DNA of 64,000 nt from Thermoactinospora rubra (lineage in GTDB: Bacteria > Actinomycetota > Actinomycetes > Streptosporangiales > Streptosporangiaceae). Positions 7,641 to 16,827 of the stretch are shown here, piece after piece. The DNA is taken from the NCBI RefSeq assembly GCF_002093975.1, contig NZ_MSZZ01000005.1, positions 1-64,000 on the forward strand. The letters run 5' to 3'. Under the pieces are notes generated by a model. That model made no database searches. It was not told the DNA's origin and saw nothing but the letters and a program-made list of their open reading frames with translations. Every line of letters begins with the position of its first letter. Position 1 is the first letter of the stretch. A program made the translations under genes and the position numbers.

Positions 7641-9351
7641 CGTCGGCCACCCGTCCTTCGACCTGACCACTCGCGGCTGGATGCCTGTGCAGCGCCATGA
7701 CGGCGGCATCGCCGAGCTGTCCCTGCAAGAGGTCTTCCGCCAGGCGCCTGACCTGCGGCGGTTGGTGGGGGATGTGCCCACGCAGGAGTTCGCCTTGACG
7801 CGGCTGCTGCTGGCGATCCTGCACGACGCCGTCGACGGCCCCCAGGACATCGACCATTGGCGCGAGATGTGGAACGACGCTCTCCCCGTCGACCGCGTCG
7901 GCGCCTACCTCCATCAGCACCGCCACCGCTTCGACCTGCTCCACCCGGTCGAGCCCTTCTTCCAGACCGCGGGACTGCGCACCGCCACCGGCGAGGTCAC
8001 CTCACTTGAGCGTCTCGTCGCCGACGTCCCCAACGGAGCGCCCTTCTTCACCATGCGCGCTCGCGGTGTCGAGCGGCTGAGCTTCGCCGAAGCCGCCCGC
8101 TGGGTGGTGCACGCCCAGGCCTTCGACACCTCCGGCATCAAAACCGGTGCCGTGGGCGATCCGCGTGTCAAAGGCGGCAAGGTCTACCCGCAAGGCGTCT
8201 CATGGGCGGGAAATCTCGGCGGGGTCCTGGTGGAAGGCGACGACCTGCGCGAGACCCTGCTGCTCAACCTGCTCGCCTTCGACACGGGGAACCTCCGCGT
8301 CGACCTCGGCCATGATCTCCCCGCCTGGCGCCGCCCGCCGCCGGGACCGCAGCAGGCAGACCAACGGGAGCTGGCCAAGCGGCCCGGCGGCGTACGCGAC
8401 CTCTACACGTGGCAGTCCCGCCGCATCCGGCTGACCTTCGACGCCGAGGGCGTCACCGGTGTGATCCTCGCCTACGGTGACCCGCTCGCTCCGCACAACA
8501 TGCACCAGCGCGAGCCGATGACGGGCTGGCGGCGCAGCCCGGCCCAGGAGAAGAAGCTCGGCATGCCCCAGGTCTACCTGCCGCGTGAGCACGACCCCAG
8601 CCGGAGCGCGTGGCGAGGACTGGGCGCGTTGGTCGCCGGACGGGCCGAAGGAGCCGAGCAACGCCAGGAGGCCGCCGCCATCGTCCAGCCCCGCATGCTG
8701 GAGTGGGTCGCCCGGCTCACCGTGGAAGGCGACCTGCCGGGTGACTTCCTGATCCGGGCACGGCTGATCGGCGTGGTGTACGGCACGCAGCAGTCGATCA
8801 TCGACGAGATCATCGACGACGCGGTGGCCATGCCGGTGGTGCTGCTGCACAAGAGCGACACCGCGCTGGGGCAGGCTGCCGTCGACGCGGTCGCCGATGC
8901 CGAGAAAGCCGTCACCGTGCTGGGCGATCTGGCCGCCGACATCGCCCGCGCCGCCGGCGCCGCGACCGACCCGCCCCGAGCCAACGCGCGGACGGCCGGG
9001 TTCGCCGCACTCGATGGACCGTTCCGAGACTGGCTCGCACGCCTGCGGCCCGAAGCCTCCCCGCAGGACCAGAGAACGGCGTGGCAACGGCACGCTCATC
9101 GGATCATCCGGCGGATGGGTGACGAGCTGCTCGGGTCGGCCCCGCAGGCTGCATGGGTGGGCCGCATCGTCAAGACCGGCCAGGGCCGGGAGCTCTGGCT
9201 GTCCACGTCACAGGCCGGCTTGGTCTTCCGCGGCAGGTTGCGGGCGGCGCTTCCCCTCTCCGCCGCGGGTGACGCTCCGGCAGTCGACGACGCCACCGGT
9301 TCGATACGGCGAGAAGGTTCGATACGGCAAGAAGTGGAGACACGGTCATGA
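7630..9351 (+). CDS. cse1: Cascade large subunit Cse1 (CasA/Cas8e)
   Basis: The 573-residue product is the large subunit of type I-E Cascade, which reads the PAM and recruits Cas3. It starts at a GTG inside the end of cas3, typical of this operon. The N-terminus (FDLTTRGWMPVQRHDGG, LSLQEVFRQAPDLRRL) is the family's conserved start, and AFDTSGIKTGAVGDPRVKGG with the YPQGVSWAGNLGG segment matches the actinobacterial Cse1 core. The C-terminal four-helix bundle is represented by long Ala/Arg-rich helices after residue 400. Length is within the family's usual 500-570 range. The stop overlaps the cse2 start (ATGA). Confidence 0.95.
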   Translation: MPSDVGHPSFDLTTRGWMPVQRHDGGIAELSLQEVFRQAPDLRRLVGDVPTQEFALTRLLLAILHDAVDGPQDIDHWREMWNDALPVDRVGAYLHQHRHRFDLLHPVEPFFQTAGLRTATGEVTSLERLVADVPNGAPFFTMRARGVERLSFAEAARWVVHAQAFDTSGIKTGAVGDPRVKGGKVYPQGVSWAGNLGGVLVEGDDLRETLLLNLLAFDTGNLRVDLGHDLPAWRRPPPGPQQADQRELAKRPGGVRDLYTWQSRRIRLTFDAEGVTGVILAYGDPLAPHNMHQREPMTGWRRSPAQEKKLGMPQVYLPREHDPSRSAWRGLGALVAGRAEGAEQRQEAAAIVQPRMLEWVARLTVEGDLPGDFLIRARLIGVVYGTQQSIIDEIIDDAVAMPVVLLHKSDTALGQAAVDAVADAEKAVTVLGDLAADIARAAGAATDPPRANARTAGFAALDGPFRDWLARLRPEASPQDQRTAWQRHAHRIIRRMGDELLGSAPQAAWVGRIVKTGQGRELWLSTSQAGLVFRGRLRAALPLSAAGDAPAVDDATGSIRREGSIRQEVETRS

Positions 9352-9998
9352 CCCCCGCCCCTCCCACCGGTGAACGCTCCCCGGCGGAACTCGTGCGCGA
9401 GACCGCCGGCGACTTCATCGCCCCGCTCCAGAAGGACTACCTGAGGGACCGAAGCTGGGCCGTGGCATTGCTGGCCCGGCTTCGACGAGGCGCGGGGAAG
9501 CTGCCGCAGGACGTGCCCGACCTGTGGGGCATGACCGGCACCGACCGGCTCTACGACCGGCAGACTCTCCCGGAGGGCCCGGCGGTGCGAGCCGAGACCG
9601 CGCTGTTCCTGGCCGTCACGCTCTACGCGCTCCACCAGCAGTCCCACTCTCAGCGGGGCATGCACGAGGAAGGCGTCGAGCTCGGCGCTGCCGTACGCAG
9701 GCTGATGCCCCCCGGGACGATCGAGGAGCCGATCCGGCGCCGATTCGTCCGCGTGGGCACCGCCGGCACGCGGGACGCCCTGGCGCTTCGCCTCCGGGAA
9801 GTCGTCTCCCTGCTTCGCCGGGAGGCGGTTCCCCTGGACTACGCCCTGCTCGCCCAGCAGCTCTACCTGGCCCAATACCCGGACGGGCTCCGGCAGGTAC
9901 GGCAGAGCTGGGGCCGTGGCTTCCACGCCTACCAACCCGACCGAACCGACGACACCGCCGCCCCCATGGCCACCCCCACCGACGAGGACAGCCGATGA
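9348..9998 (+). CDS. cse2: Cascade small subunit Cse2 (CasB/Cas11e)
   Basis: The 216-residue, mostly helical protein is the small Cascade subunit that stabilises the R-loop along the Cas7 backbone. Family features are DRSWAVALLARLRRGAGK near residue 40, the region around LWGMTGTDR, and a following helical stretch ending with the LAQYPDGLRQVRQSWGRGFH segment that is diagnostic of Cse2. A short, low-complexity Thr/Pro tail precedes the stop. It starts at the ATG overlapping the cse1 stop and ends in an ATGA overlap with cas7. Confidence 0.95.
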   Translation: MTPAPPTGERSPAELVRETAGDFIAPLQKDYLRDRSWAVALLARLRRGAGKLPQDVPDLWGMTGTDRLYDRQTLPEGPAVRAETALFLAVTLYALHQQSHSQRGMHEEGVELGAAVRRLMPPGTIEEPIRRRFVRVGTAGTRDALALRLREVVSLLRREAVPLDYALLAQQLYLAQYPDGLRQVRQSWGRGFHAYQPDRTDDTAAPMATPTDEDSR

Positions 9999-11182
9999 CA
10001 CGCACCATCCTGGAACTCCACGCGCTGCAGACCGTTCCGCCCAGCTGCCTGAACCGCGACGACACCGGGACCCCCAAGACCGCCATGTACGGCGGGGTGC
10101 TGCGCGCCCGCGTCTCCAGCCAGGCGTGGAAGCGTGCCACCCGCCGCGCCTTCCACGACCTGCTGGACCCCACGGACCTCGGCGTGCGCACCCGCAAGGT
10201 GGCCGAACTCCTCGCCGAGCGCATCAAACGCCTCGACGGCACCATTGAGCAGGCACAAGCCTGGGCGCTGGCGGCGGAGACGATCCAGAACGCCACTGGA
10301 TCCAAGATCGACATTCCCAAGCGCAGCGCGGCCAAGGACGGGCCGGAGCCGGCCCCGGAGTCGAAGTACCTGCTGTTCCTCAGCGCCCACCAGCTGGACG
10401 GCCTGGCCGAGCTCGCCGTCGAGGGACGCGATGACATCAAGACCTACTTCAAGGACAAGACCAACAAGGACCGGGCCAAACAGATCGCCAACAGCCGGCA
10501 CTCGGTCGATATCGCGTTGTTCGGCCGCATGGTGGCCGACGGCGCCGACATCAACGTGGACGCCGCCGCGCAGGTCGCGCACGCCATCAGCGTTCACCGC
10601 GTGGAGAACGAGTCCGACTACTACACCGCCGTCGACGACTACAAGACGCGCGAGACCGACGACCTGGGCGCCGGCATGATCGGCACCGTGGAGTTCAACT
10701 CCGCCACTCTCTACCGGTACGCCGCCGTCGACGTGGATCTCCTCCGGAGGAACCTCGGCAAGGGACAGCGGGAGGACCAACCCGCCACCGAGCCGGTCCG
10801 CAGGGCCGTGGAGGCCTTCGTCCAGTGCTTCATCACCTCCCTGCCGACCGGCAAGATGAACACCTTCGCCAACCACACCCTGCCGGACGCGGTCCTGGTC
10901 AAGATCCGCTCGACCCGGCCGATCAACTTCGTCGGCGCCTTCGAGGAGCCCTGCCGGGCCGAACCGGAGATCGGCGGCTACATCCGGCAGGCCGCCGAAC
11001 GGCTGGCCGCCTACATCCCCCAGGTCGAGCAGGCCTATGGATTGACCGATCAGGCGCCCTGCTGGCTGCTGCGCGTCGGCGAGAACACCCGGGCGCTGTC
11101 GGCACTGGGTCGTGAGATGCCGCTGGCGGCGTTGGTTGCGGCAGCCGGTGAGGAGATCACTCGGCGGCAGGACGGGGCATGA
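9995..11182 (+). CDS. cas7: Cascade backbone subunit Cas7 (CasC/Cse4)
   Basis: The 395-residue RAMP protein is the repeated backbone subunit that holds the crRNA in 6-nt segments. The start is the ATG overlapping the cse2 stop, giving MTRTILELHALQTVPPSCLN. Family motifs include YGGVLRARVSSQAWKRATRR near residue 35, SVDIALFGRMVAD, DYYTAVDDYKTRETDDLGAG and a late TGKMNTFANHTLPDAVLVKI segment. Its length is slightly above the E. coli protein and normal for actinobacteria. The 6-nt module of this subunit is relevant to the two mini-CRISPRs here, whose spacers are 12 nt (two modules) shorter than array spacers. Confidence 0.96.
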   Translation: MTRTILELHALQTVPPSCLNRDDTGTPKTAMYGGVLRARVSSQAWKRATRRAFHDLLDPTDLGVRTRKVAELLAERIKRLDGTIEQAQAWALAAETIQNATGSKIDIPKRSAAKDGPEPAPESKYLLFLSAHQLDGLAELAVEGRDDIKTYFKDKTNKDRAKQIANSRHSVDIALFGRMVADGADINVDAAAQVAHAISVHRVENESDYYTAVDDYKTRETDDLGAGMIGTVEFNSATLYRYAAVDVDLLRRNLGKGQREDQPATEPVRRAVEAFVQCFITSLPTGKMNTFANHTLPDAVLVKIRSTRPINFVGAFEEPCRAEPEIGGYIRQAAERLAAYIPQVEQAYGLTDQAPCWLLRVGENTRALSALGREMPLAALVAAAGEEITRRQDGA

Positions 11183-11877
11183 GCGTCCTGCTGATGCAAC
11201 TCGCCGGCCCCCTGCAATCGTGGGGGTCCTCCTCACGCTTCGCCCGACGCTCCACCGAGGCCGCGCCCACCAAGAGCGGCGTCATCGGGCTGCTGGCGGC
11301 GGCTCTGGGACACCGCCGCTCCGACGACCTCGCCGATCTGGCGGCCTTGCGGTTCGGGGTCCGCGTCGACCAGCCAGGCGTGTTGCTGCGCGACTACCAC
11401 ACCGCGCAACGCTTCAGCGGGGAGTCCCTGCCCGTGTCGGAACGCTTCTACCTCGCCGACGCCGTGTTCGTGGCAGCGGTGGAAGGTGACACGGAGCTCA
11501 TCGACCGCCTGCATCGGGCGCTGCGCGAGCCGGTCTTCCTCCCCTATCTCGGGCGCCGCTCCTGCCCCCCGGCACGACCGGTGGACCTGGGCGTACGGCA
11601 CGAGCTGACACTGGAACAAGCCCTGGCGCGGGAGGAGTGGCGGGCCTCGCGGGTACACCAGCGGCGGCATCAGCACCGGCCCGAGCTCGACCTGGAGGTC
11701 ATCCTGGAGGCGACGGCACAGGAGGGGCCCACGGACAGCGTCCGCGACCAGCCGATCAGCTTCGACCCACGCCACCGCCAGTACGCCCTGCGCGGCATCC
11801 GCCACACCCGGGTGACCGTTTCCAACCCCGCCGCGCGTCCCCGCCATGATCCGACCGCCCTCCTGGAGGGTGCCTGA
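11179..11877 (+). CDS. cas5: Cascade subunit Cas5e (CasD)
   Basis: The 232-residue RAMP protein caps the 5' handle of the crRNA and contacts Cse1. The N-terminus MSVLLMQLAGPLQSWGSSSR followed by FARRSTEAAPTKSGVIGLLAAALG is the canonical Cas5e opening. The later glycine-containing VFLPYLGRRSCPPARPVDLG is also family-specific. The C-terminus is the usual low-complexity Arg/Pro tail. It starts on the ATGA overlap with cas7 and its final A is the first base of cas6e. Confidence 0.96.
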   Translation: MSVLLMQLAGPLQSWGSSSRFARRSTEAAPTKSGVIGLLAAALGHRRSDDLADLAALRFGVRVDQPGVLLRDYHTAQRFSGESLPVSERFYLADAVFVAAVEGDTELIDRLHRALREPVFLPYLGRRSCPPARPVDLGVRHELTLEQALAREEWRASRVHQRRHQHRPELDLEVILEATAQEGPTDSVRDQPISFDPRHRQYALRGIRHTRVTVSNPAARPRHDPTALLEGA

Positions 11878-12572
11878 TGCACCTGACCCGCTTCCGCTTC
11901 AACACCGCCCGCATCGGCGCGCGCCGACTGCTGTCCTCACCACAGAGGTTGCACGCCGCGGTGATGTCGTCGTTCGCGGACCTGCCATCCGGCGCGGGCG
12001 ACGGCCCCAGAGTCCTGTGGCGCATCGACGCCGACAGCCGCGCCGAGACCTACCTCTACCTCGTCAGCCCGGCCAAGCCCGACCTGACCCACCTGGTCGA
12101 GCAGGCCGGCTGGCCCCAGACCGGGCGCTGGGACACCTACGACTACACCCCCCTGCTGTCCTGCCTGGCCGCCGGGGACCGCTGGGCGTTCCGGCTCACC
12201 GCCAACCCCGTCCATACCGCCCGCCGTACCGACACGGAACCAACCAAGATCACCGCGCATGTCGGTGTGCGGCACCAGACGCGCTGGCTGCTGCAGCGGC
12301 AGGAACGCGCCGGGTTCAAGGTGGTGGAAAAGCCGCCCGAGCGACGCCTCGTCCCCGAAGGCGACGAGTACGAGCTGGTCGTCCACAACCGGCGCCAGCT
12401 CGTTTTCGGCAAAGCCGGGCACCGGCAGCGGGTCACCCTGCTGACCGTCACCTTCGACGGCCTGCTGGAGGTGACCGACCCCGACGCCTTCCGGCGCACC
12501 CTCACCCAGGGGCTCGGCAAAGCGAAGGCCTACGGGTGCGGTCTGATGACGCTGGCAGCGGCGTACTCATGA
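11877..12572 (+). CDS. cas6e: crRNA-processing endoribonuclease Cas6e (CasE)
   Basis: The 231-residue ferredoxin-fold RNase cuts each repeat hairpin at its 3' base and stays bound to it. MHLTRFRFNT is the conserved first strand. His26 in SSPQRLHAAVMSSF is at the position of the catalytic histidine in Cas6e proteins. The glycine-rich loop near the C-terminus reads GLGKAKAYGCGLMTL. All expected elements are present. It serves both arrays, whose repeats differ at only one base outside the stem, and would also be expected to recognise the degenerate hairpins at 4533-4612. Its ATG overlaps the cas5 stop and its stop overlaps the cas1 ATG. Confidence 0.96.
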   Translation: MHLTRFRFNTARIGARRLLSSPQRLHAAVMSSFADLPSGAGDGPRVLWRIDADSRAETYLYLVSPAKPDLTHLVEQAGWPQTGRWDTYDYTPLLSCLAAGDRWAFRLTANPVHTARRTDTEPTKITAHVGVRHQTRWLLQRQERAGFKVVEKPPERRLVPEGDEYELVVHNRRQLVFGKAGHRQRVTLLTVTFDGLLEVTDPDAFRRTLTQGLGKAKAYGCGLMTLAAAYS

Positions 12573-13552
12573 CCACCGTCGGCCGGCGCGGCGCATCCTC
12601 ACCGCGCGAACTCACCCGGACGGGAGACCGGCTCTCCTTCGTCTACCTGGAACGCTGCACGGTCCACCGCGAAGACAACGCCCTGACGGCCGAGGACGCC
12701 GAAGGCGTCATCCACATCCCGTCGGCCACCATCGGCACGCTGCTGCTCGGCCCCGGCACCCGGGTCACGCACCAGGCCATGGCCGTACTGGGAGACAGCG
12801 GGGCCGGCGTGGTGTGGGTGGGCGAACACGGGGTGCGGTTCTACGCGGGCGGCCGGTCCCTGAGCCGGTCCTCGGCCCTGGTCGAGGCGCAGGCGACCAA
12901 GTGGGCCAACCGGCGCGCCCGGCTGGAGGTCGCACGCGAGATGTACCGCATGCGCTTTCCGGGAGAGGATCCGTCGGGGTTCACCCGGCACGAACTGCTC
13001 GGCCGGGAAGGGCGGCGGGTCAAGGACTGCTACCGCCAACACGCCGCCCGGGTCGGCCTGAGCTGGAGTGGCCGCCAGTACCTTCCTGGAGACTTCTCCT
13101 TCGGAGATCCGGCCAACCAGGCGGTTACGGCCGCGGCCCAGTGCATGTACGGCATCGCCCAGACCGCTGTGGCCGCGTTGGGATGCGCACCGGGGCTGGG
13201 ATTCATTCACTCCGGGCACGAACTCTCCTTTGTCCTGGATATCGCCGACCTGTACAAGACCGAGGTCGCCATCCCGATCGCCTTCGACGTAGCCGCGGAA
13301 AGCCCGGAGGACGTCGGCTCCAGGACACGTCGCGCGATCAGGGACCAGGTCAACAGGATGGGCCTGCTCAAGCGGTGCGTGGACGACATCAAGCATCTGC
13401 TGCTTCCCGAGCAGGCCGTGGGCGATCCCACCGAGGACGACGCCGACCGTGTCACGCTTCAGAGCGATCACGGGATCGAGCTGGAGGCGGGGCGGAACTA
13501 CGCCGACGACTTCGCCTACCCCTACCCCGGCGATGACGAGGTGCCCTGGTGA
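12569..13552 (+). CDS. cas1: CRISPR adaptation integrase Cas1 (type I-E)
   Basis: The 327-residue integrase subunit inserts new spacers with Cas2. The start is the ATG overlapping the cas6e stop, giving MTTVGRRGASSPRELTRTGD. Metal-binding residues are visible: E147 in LLGREGRRVKDCY, H214 in GFIHSGHELS, and the Asp residues of FVLDIADLYKTE (D224 and D227). The N-terminal beta domain includes VYLERCTVHREDNALT and IPSATIGTLLLGPGT. It ends with an acidic tail beyond the usual fold. It overlaps the cas2 start by GTGA. It looks intact, in contrast to its partner. Confidence 0.96.
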   Translation: MTTVGRRGASSPRELTRTGDRLSFVYLERCTVHREDNALTAEDAEGVIHIPSATIGTLLLGPGTRVTHQAMAVLGDSGAGVVWVGEHGVRFYAGGRSLSRSSALVEAQATKWANRRARLEVAREMYRMRFPGEDPSGFTRHELLGREGRRVKDCYRQHAARVGLSWSGRQYLPGDFSFGDPANQAVTAAAQCMYGIAQTAVAALGCAPGLGFIHSGHELSFVLDIADLYKTEVAIPIAFDVAAESPEDVGSRTRRAIRDQVNRMGLLKRCVDDIKHLLLPEQAVGDPTEDDADRVTLQSDHGIELEAGRNYADDFAYPYPGDDEVPW

Positions 13553-13898
13553 CCGTCATCGTGCTGACGCGCTGCCCTGTGGGCTCCGAGGGTTCCTCAC
13601 GCGCTGGTTGATGGAGATCTCTCCGGGGGTCTTCATCGGCGACCCGTCGGCGCGCGTGCGGGAGGCGCTGTGGAAAGAGGTACGGCAGTACGCCGACACC
13701 GGGCGGGCACTGCTGGTGTACTCGACGAACAACGAGCAGGGATTCGCCTTCGAAACCCATGATCACCATTGGCATCCGGTCGACCATGACGGCCTGGTGT
13801 TGATCCGGCGGCCCAAGGAGAAGCCGGCGATCTCGGCGGAAGCGCCCCCGAGTGGCTGGAGCAAGGCGGCCAAGCGTCGTCGTTACCGGCAGCGCTGA
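13549..13898 (+). pseudogene. cas2: Cas2 (type I-E) with a 1-nt frameshift near codon 12
   Basis: The GTG overlapping the cas1 stop opens MTVIVLTRCPVG, the exact first strand of Cas2e proteins, but this frame stops at 13609-13611. The rest of Cas2e continues one base back: GLRGFLTRWLMEISPGVF, then GDPSARVREALW, RALLVYSTNNEQGF and PVDHDGLVLIRRP, to a stop at 13896-13898. Family proteins read straight through C-P-x-G-L-R-G-F-L, so one C appears to be missing at about 13584 (GGCTCC where GGCCTCC is expected). No slippery heptamer is visible. Either the gene is broken, so adaptation would fail, or the read has an error. The second frame has no start of its own that would keep the first beta strand. 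Confidence 0.85.
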
Positions 13899-13982
13899 GG
13901 GGTGGTGGTCGATGGCGCGATCATGGAGCACGGCGGACGTGTGCGGTGGTACGGCGTTGCCGTCAGGCGGTCGGTTGAGTGG

Positions 13983-14051
13983 CGAATGTCCGATTTTCAG
14001 GAAGTGCTTCAAATCTGCGTGCTGACTGTGTGAATGTGCAGGTCGCGCAGT
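13983..14051 (+). promoter_or_regulatory. CRISPR leader of array 2
   Basis: This is 69 nt directly before the first repeat and ends TGCAGGTCGCGCAGT. It shares AATGTC at the far end, TGCT in the middle and the last 15 nt (one difference) with the leader of array 1, at identical spacing. It lies 84 nt after the cas2 stop, the usual arrangement for a leader next to adaptation genes. Confidence 0.8.
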
Positions 14052-16643
14052 GTGCTCCCCGCGCACGCGGGGATGGTCCCACGAGAGAAGAGATTTATTG
14101 AATTCCCGCTTGGTGCTCCCCGCGCACGCGGGGATGGTCCCCGCTCCAGAGGCTCGTCACGGCCATCCAGGCGGTGCTCCCCGCGCACGCGGGGATGGTC
14201 CCCAGACCAGCGGCCGCGGCGCCGCTGGATCGCAGTGCTCCCCGCGCACGCGGGGATGGTCCCGGCGGCTCGCCGGCGATCGGCTGCCACGGGGTGTGCT
14301 CCCCGCGCACGCGGGGATGGTCCCAGCATCCGCAGCACCACTCGGGACTCCCCCATGTGCTCCCCGCGCACGCGGGGATGGTCCCCTGCAGGAACGTCGG
14401 AATGAACGGCGCTATCTTGTGCTCCCCGCGCACGCGGGGATGGTCCCAGTGGGGCACGATATAGGTCACCTACCGTGCCGTGCTCCCCGCGCACGCGGGG
14501 ATGGTCCCGGGACGTGCACGACGCCGCGAAAGCGCTCAAGGTGCTCCCCGCGCACGCGGGGATGGTCCCACCCCCGACCGGCGCGAGCGCACCCAGCCCG
14601 CGTGCTCCCCGCGCACGCGGGGATGGTCCCTGTCCCCACCTGTTCCCCAACCCCACAAAACCGTGCTCCCCGCGCACGCGGGGATGGTCCCAGCGAGGGC
14701 GAGGAGATCGTCGCGCGGACGGTGTGCTCCCCGCGCACGCGGGGATGGTCCCGCCGCCTGACACTCACCGTCGACCTGTCACCCGTGCTCCCCGCGCACG
14801 CGGGGATGGTCCCAGCCGCGAGACCAAGGTGACCTTCTACTCGCGGTGCTCCCCGCGCACGCGGGGATGGTCCCCACGGAGAGGCACCCGAAACGGCACG
14901 CTGGTTGTGCTCCCCGCGCACGCGGGGATGGTCCCGATGAATCAGCCAAAACACAATCCCCTTTGACGTGCTCCCCGCGCACGCGGGGATGGTCCCGGCG
15001 CCAGCTCGCCATGCTCGCCCAGCAGGCCGTGCTCCCCGCGCACGCGGGGATGGTCCCCCGATGACGTACCCGCGCCCGTACCCGCCCAGGTGCTCCCCGC
15101 GCACGCGGGGATGGTCCCGGCGGCAGGTCGATGTCCCGATGTGAGGCGTCGTGCTCCCCGCGCACGCGGGGATGGTCCCAGGGCGTTTTGGAATCGTCCT
15201 CCGGACGGGGAGTGCTCCCCGCGCACGCGGGGATGGTCCCAGCGAGGGCGAGGAGATCGTCGCGCGGACGGTGTGCTCCCCGCGCACGCGGGGATGGTCC
15301 CGGGTGGTCATGACCATGAAGACCGGCAACTTCGTGCTCCCCGCGCACGCGGGGATGGTCCCTTCCCTTCCGGGTTGCGGACGACCCGGGCCACGTGCTC
15401 CCCGCGCACGCGGGGATGGTCCCCTCATCGCCGCCGGCCTGTGCGCGTGGGTCCTGTGCTCCCCGCGCACGCGGGGATGGTCCCCCGGCGGTGGAGCGGC
15501 GGGGGATGCGGGCGGTGTGCTCCCCGCGCACGCGGGGATGGTCCCGGATTGCGCCCGCGTTGATAGCGGACAAACTAGTGCTCCCCGCGCACGCGGGGAT
15601 GGTCCCGATCACGTCGGTGTCGCCGAGCCGTACCGTGAGTGCTCCCCGCGCACGCGGGGATGGTCCCTACGCGACGAGCCCGCACTGGAGGAGATCTTGG
15701 TGCTCCCCGCGCACGCGGGGATGGTCCCCATGGGCAGGGCCTGGATAGCGCCAGCGACGAGTGCTCCCCGCGCACGCGGGGATGGTCCCTGGACGTCACC
15801 CGCCGCTACTGGCCGCCCCTCGTGCTCCCCGCGCACGCGGGGATGGTCCCGCGACGACGAGCGGATCATGCATGGGGGTCCTGTGCTCCCCGCGCACGCG
15901 GGGATGGTCCCCCGGCCCTGTACGTGCAAATGGTCGGCCGTGTGTGCTCCCCGCGCACGCGGGGATGGTCCCTCCAGCCCGGCGAGGATCTGGTTGATGG
16001 CCTCGTGCTCCCCGCGCACGCGGGGATGGTCCCGCGCCTCACGCCAGCTTGGCGAGGCCCTCGGAGTGCTCCCCGCGCACGCGGGGATGGTCCCGACGCC
16101 GAATCCCAGATGCGGGCCATGGAATCGTGCTCCCCGCGCACGCGGGGATGGTCCCACGGCTGGGCGGCGAGCGTAGAACTTCTCCAGGTGCTCCCCGCGC
16201 ACGCGGGGATGGTCCCCGCCACTGTCATAACGGCATTAAGTGAGACAGGTGCTCCCCGCGCACGCGGGGATGGTCCCTCCTGTCCCCGCCCGACATGCCG
16301 GACGTTGCTGTGCTCCCCGCGCACGCGGGGATGGTCCTTCACCGGCGACTTTAAAGAGCACAGATGCAGCGTGCTCCCCGCGCACGCGGGGATGGTCCCG
16401 GCCCTGGTCCATCGTGCACGAGGACCGGCACGTGCTCCCCGCGCACGCGGGGATGGTCCCCCAGGCAACGAAGGCACTCCGGGCAGCTTGTCGTGCTCCC
16501 CGCGCACGCGGGGATGGTCCCAACCAAAGGTTGGCGATGGCAGCCAGGAACATGTGCTCCCCGCGCACGCGGGGATGGTCCCGGGCCGGCCCCGGCGGGG
16601 CATGCTGGATCATCGTGCTCCCCGCGCACGCGGGGATGGTCCT
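14052..16643 (+). CRISPR. Type I-E CRISPR array 2, about 43 repeats
   Basis: There are about 43 copies of a 29-nt repeat (starts GTGCTCCCC, ends GATGGTCCC) at a 61-nt period, transcribed rightward from the leader at its left. Repeats are almost invariant; the two variants near the tail (16309-16337 and 16615-16643) end in T instead of C. Spacers 11 (14692-14723) and 20 (15241-15272) are identical over 32 nt. A shortened repeat-like remnant (16675-16700), lacking part of the loop and stem, closes the array and merges with an HTH pseudogene. Cas genes directly upstream on the same strand make this the array most likely to have grown recently. Confidence 0.98.
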
Positions 16644-16679
16644 TGTGGATGCGGCCGGTGATCCCGGGATAGGTGTGCT

Positions 16680-16827
16680 CCCCGCCGGGGTGGTAGCGGA
16701 CCGGTCGTCGCTTGGGGTCGGTGCGGCGCCAGCGGTCTTCGCTGGCCTACCGGTATATGGTTCCCCCGGACACACGGTAAATCCGGGCGTAGTACGCGGC
16801 GGTCTGGTAGGGCGTCGACGAGGTCAC
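16680..16827 (-). pseudogene. Remnant of a small helix-turn-helix protein
   Basis: From a GTG at 16827 the minus strand encodes VTSSTPYQTAAYYARIYRVS then GGTIYR and a TAG stop. The frame continues past the stop with ASEDRWRRTDPKRRPVRYHP. This resembles small actinobacterial HTH proteins that run IYRWASEDRWRRT, so TAG replaces a TGG tryptophan codon. Past RYHP the frame runs into the last, shortened CRISPR repeat of array 2, so the 3' end is lost. The family is recognised from memory only. Confidence 0.5.

Noticed and set aside
13549..13611. Programmed frameshifting in cas2
   Set aside because: The site GTG GGC TCC offers no slippery heptamer or nearby pseudoknot-like structure; a deletion or read error is simpler.
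14052..16643. Long open frames across array 2 with repeated CSPRTRGWS or VLPAHAGMV
   Set aside because: These also come from the CRISPR repeats.
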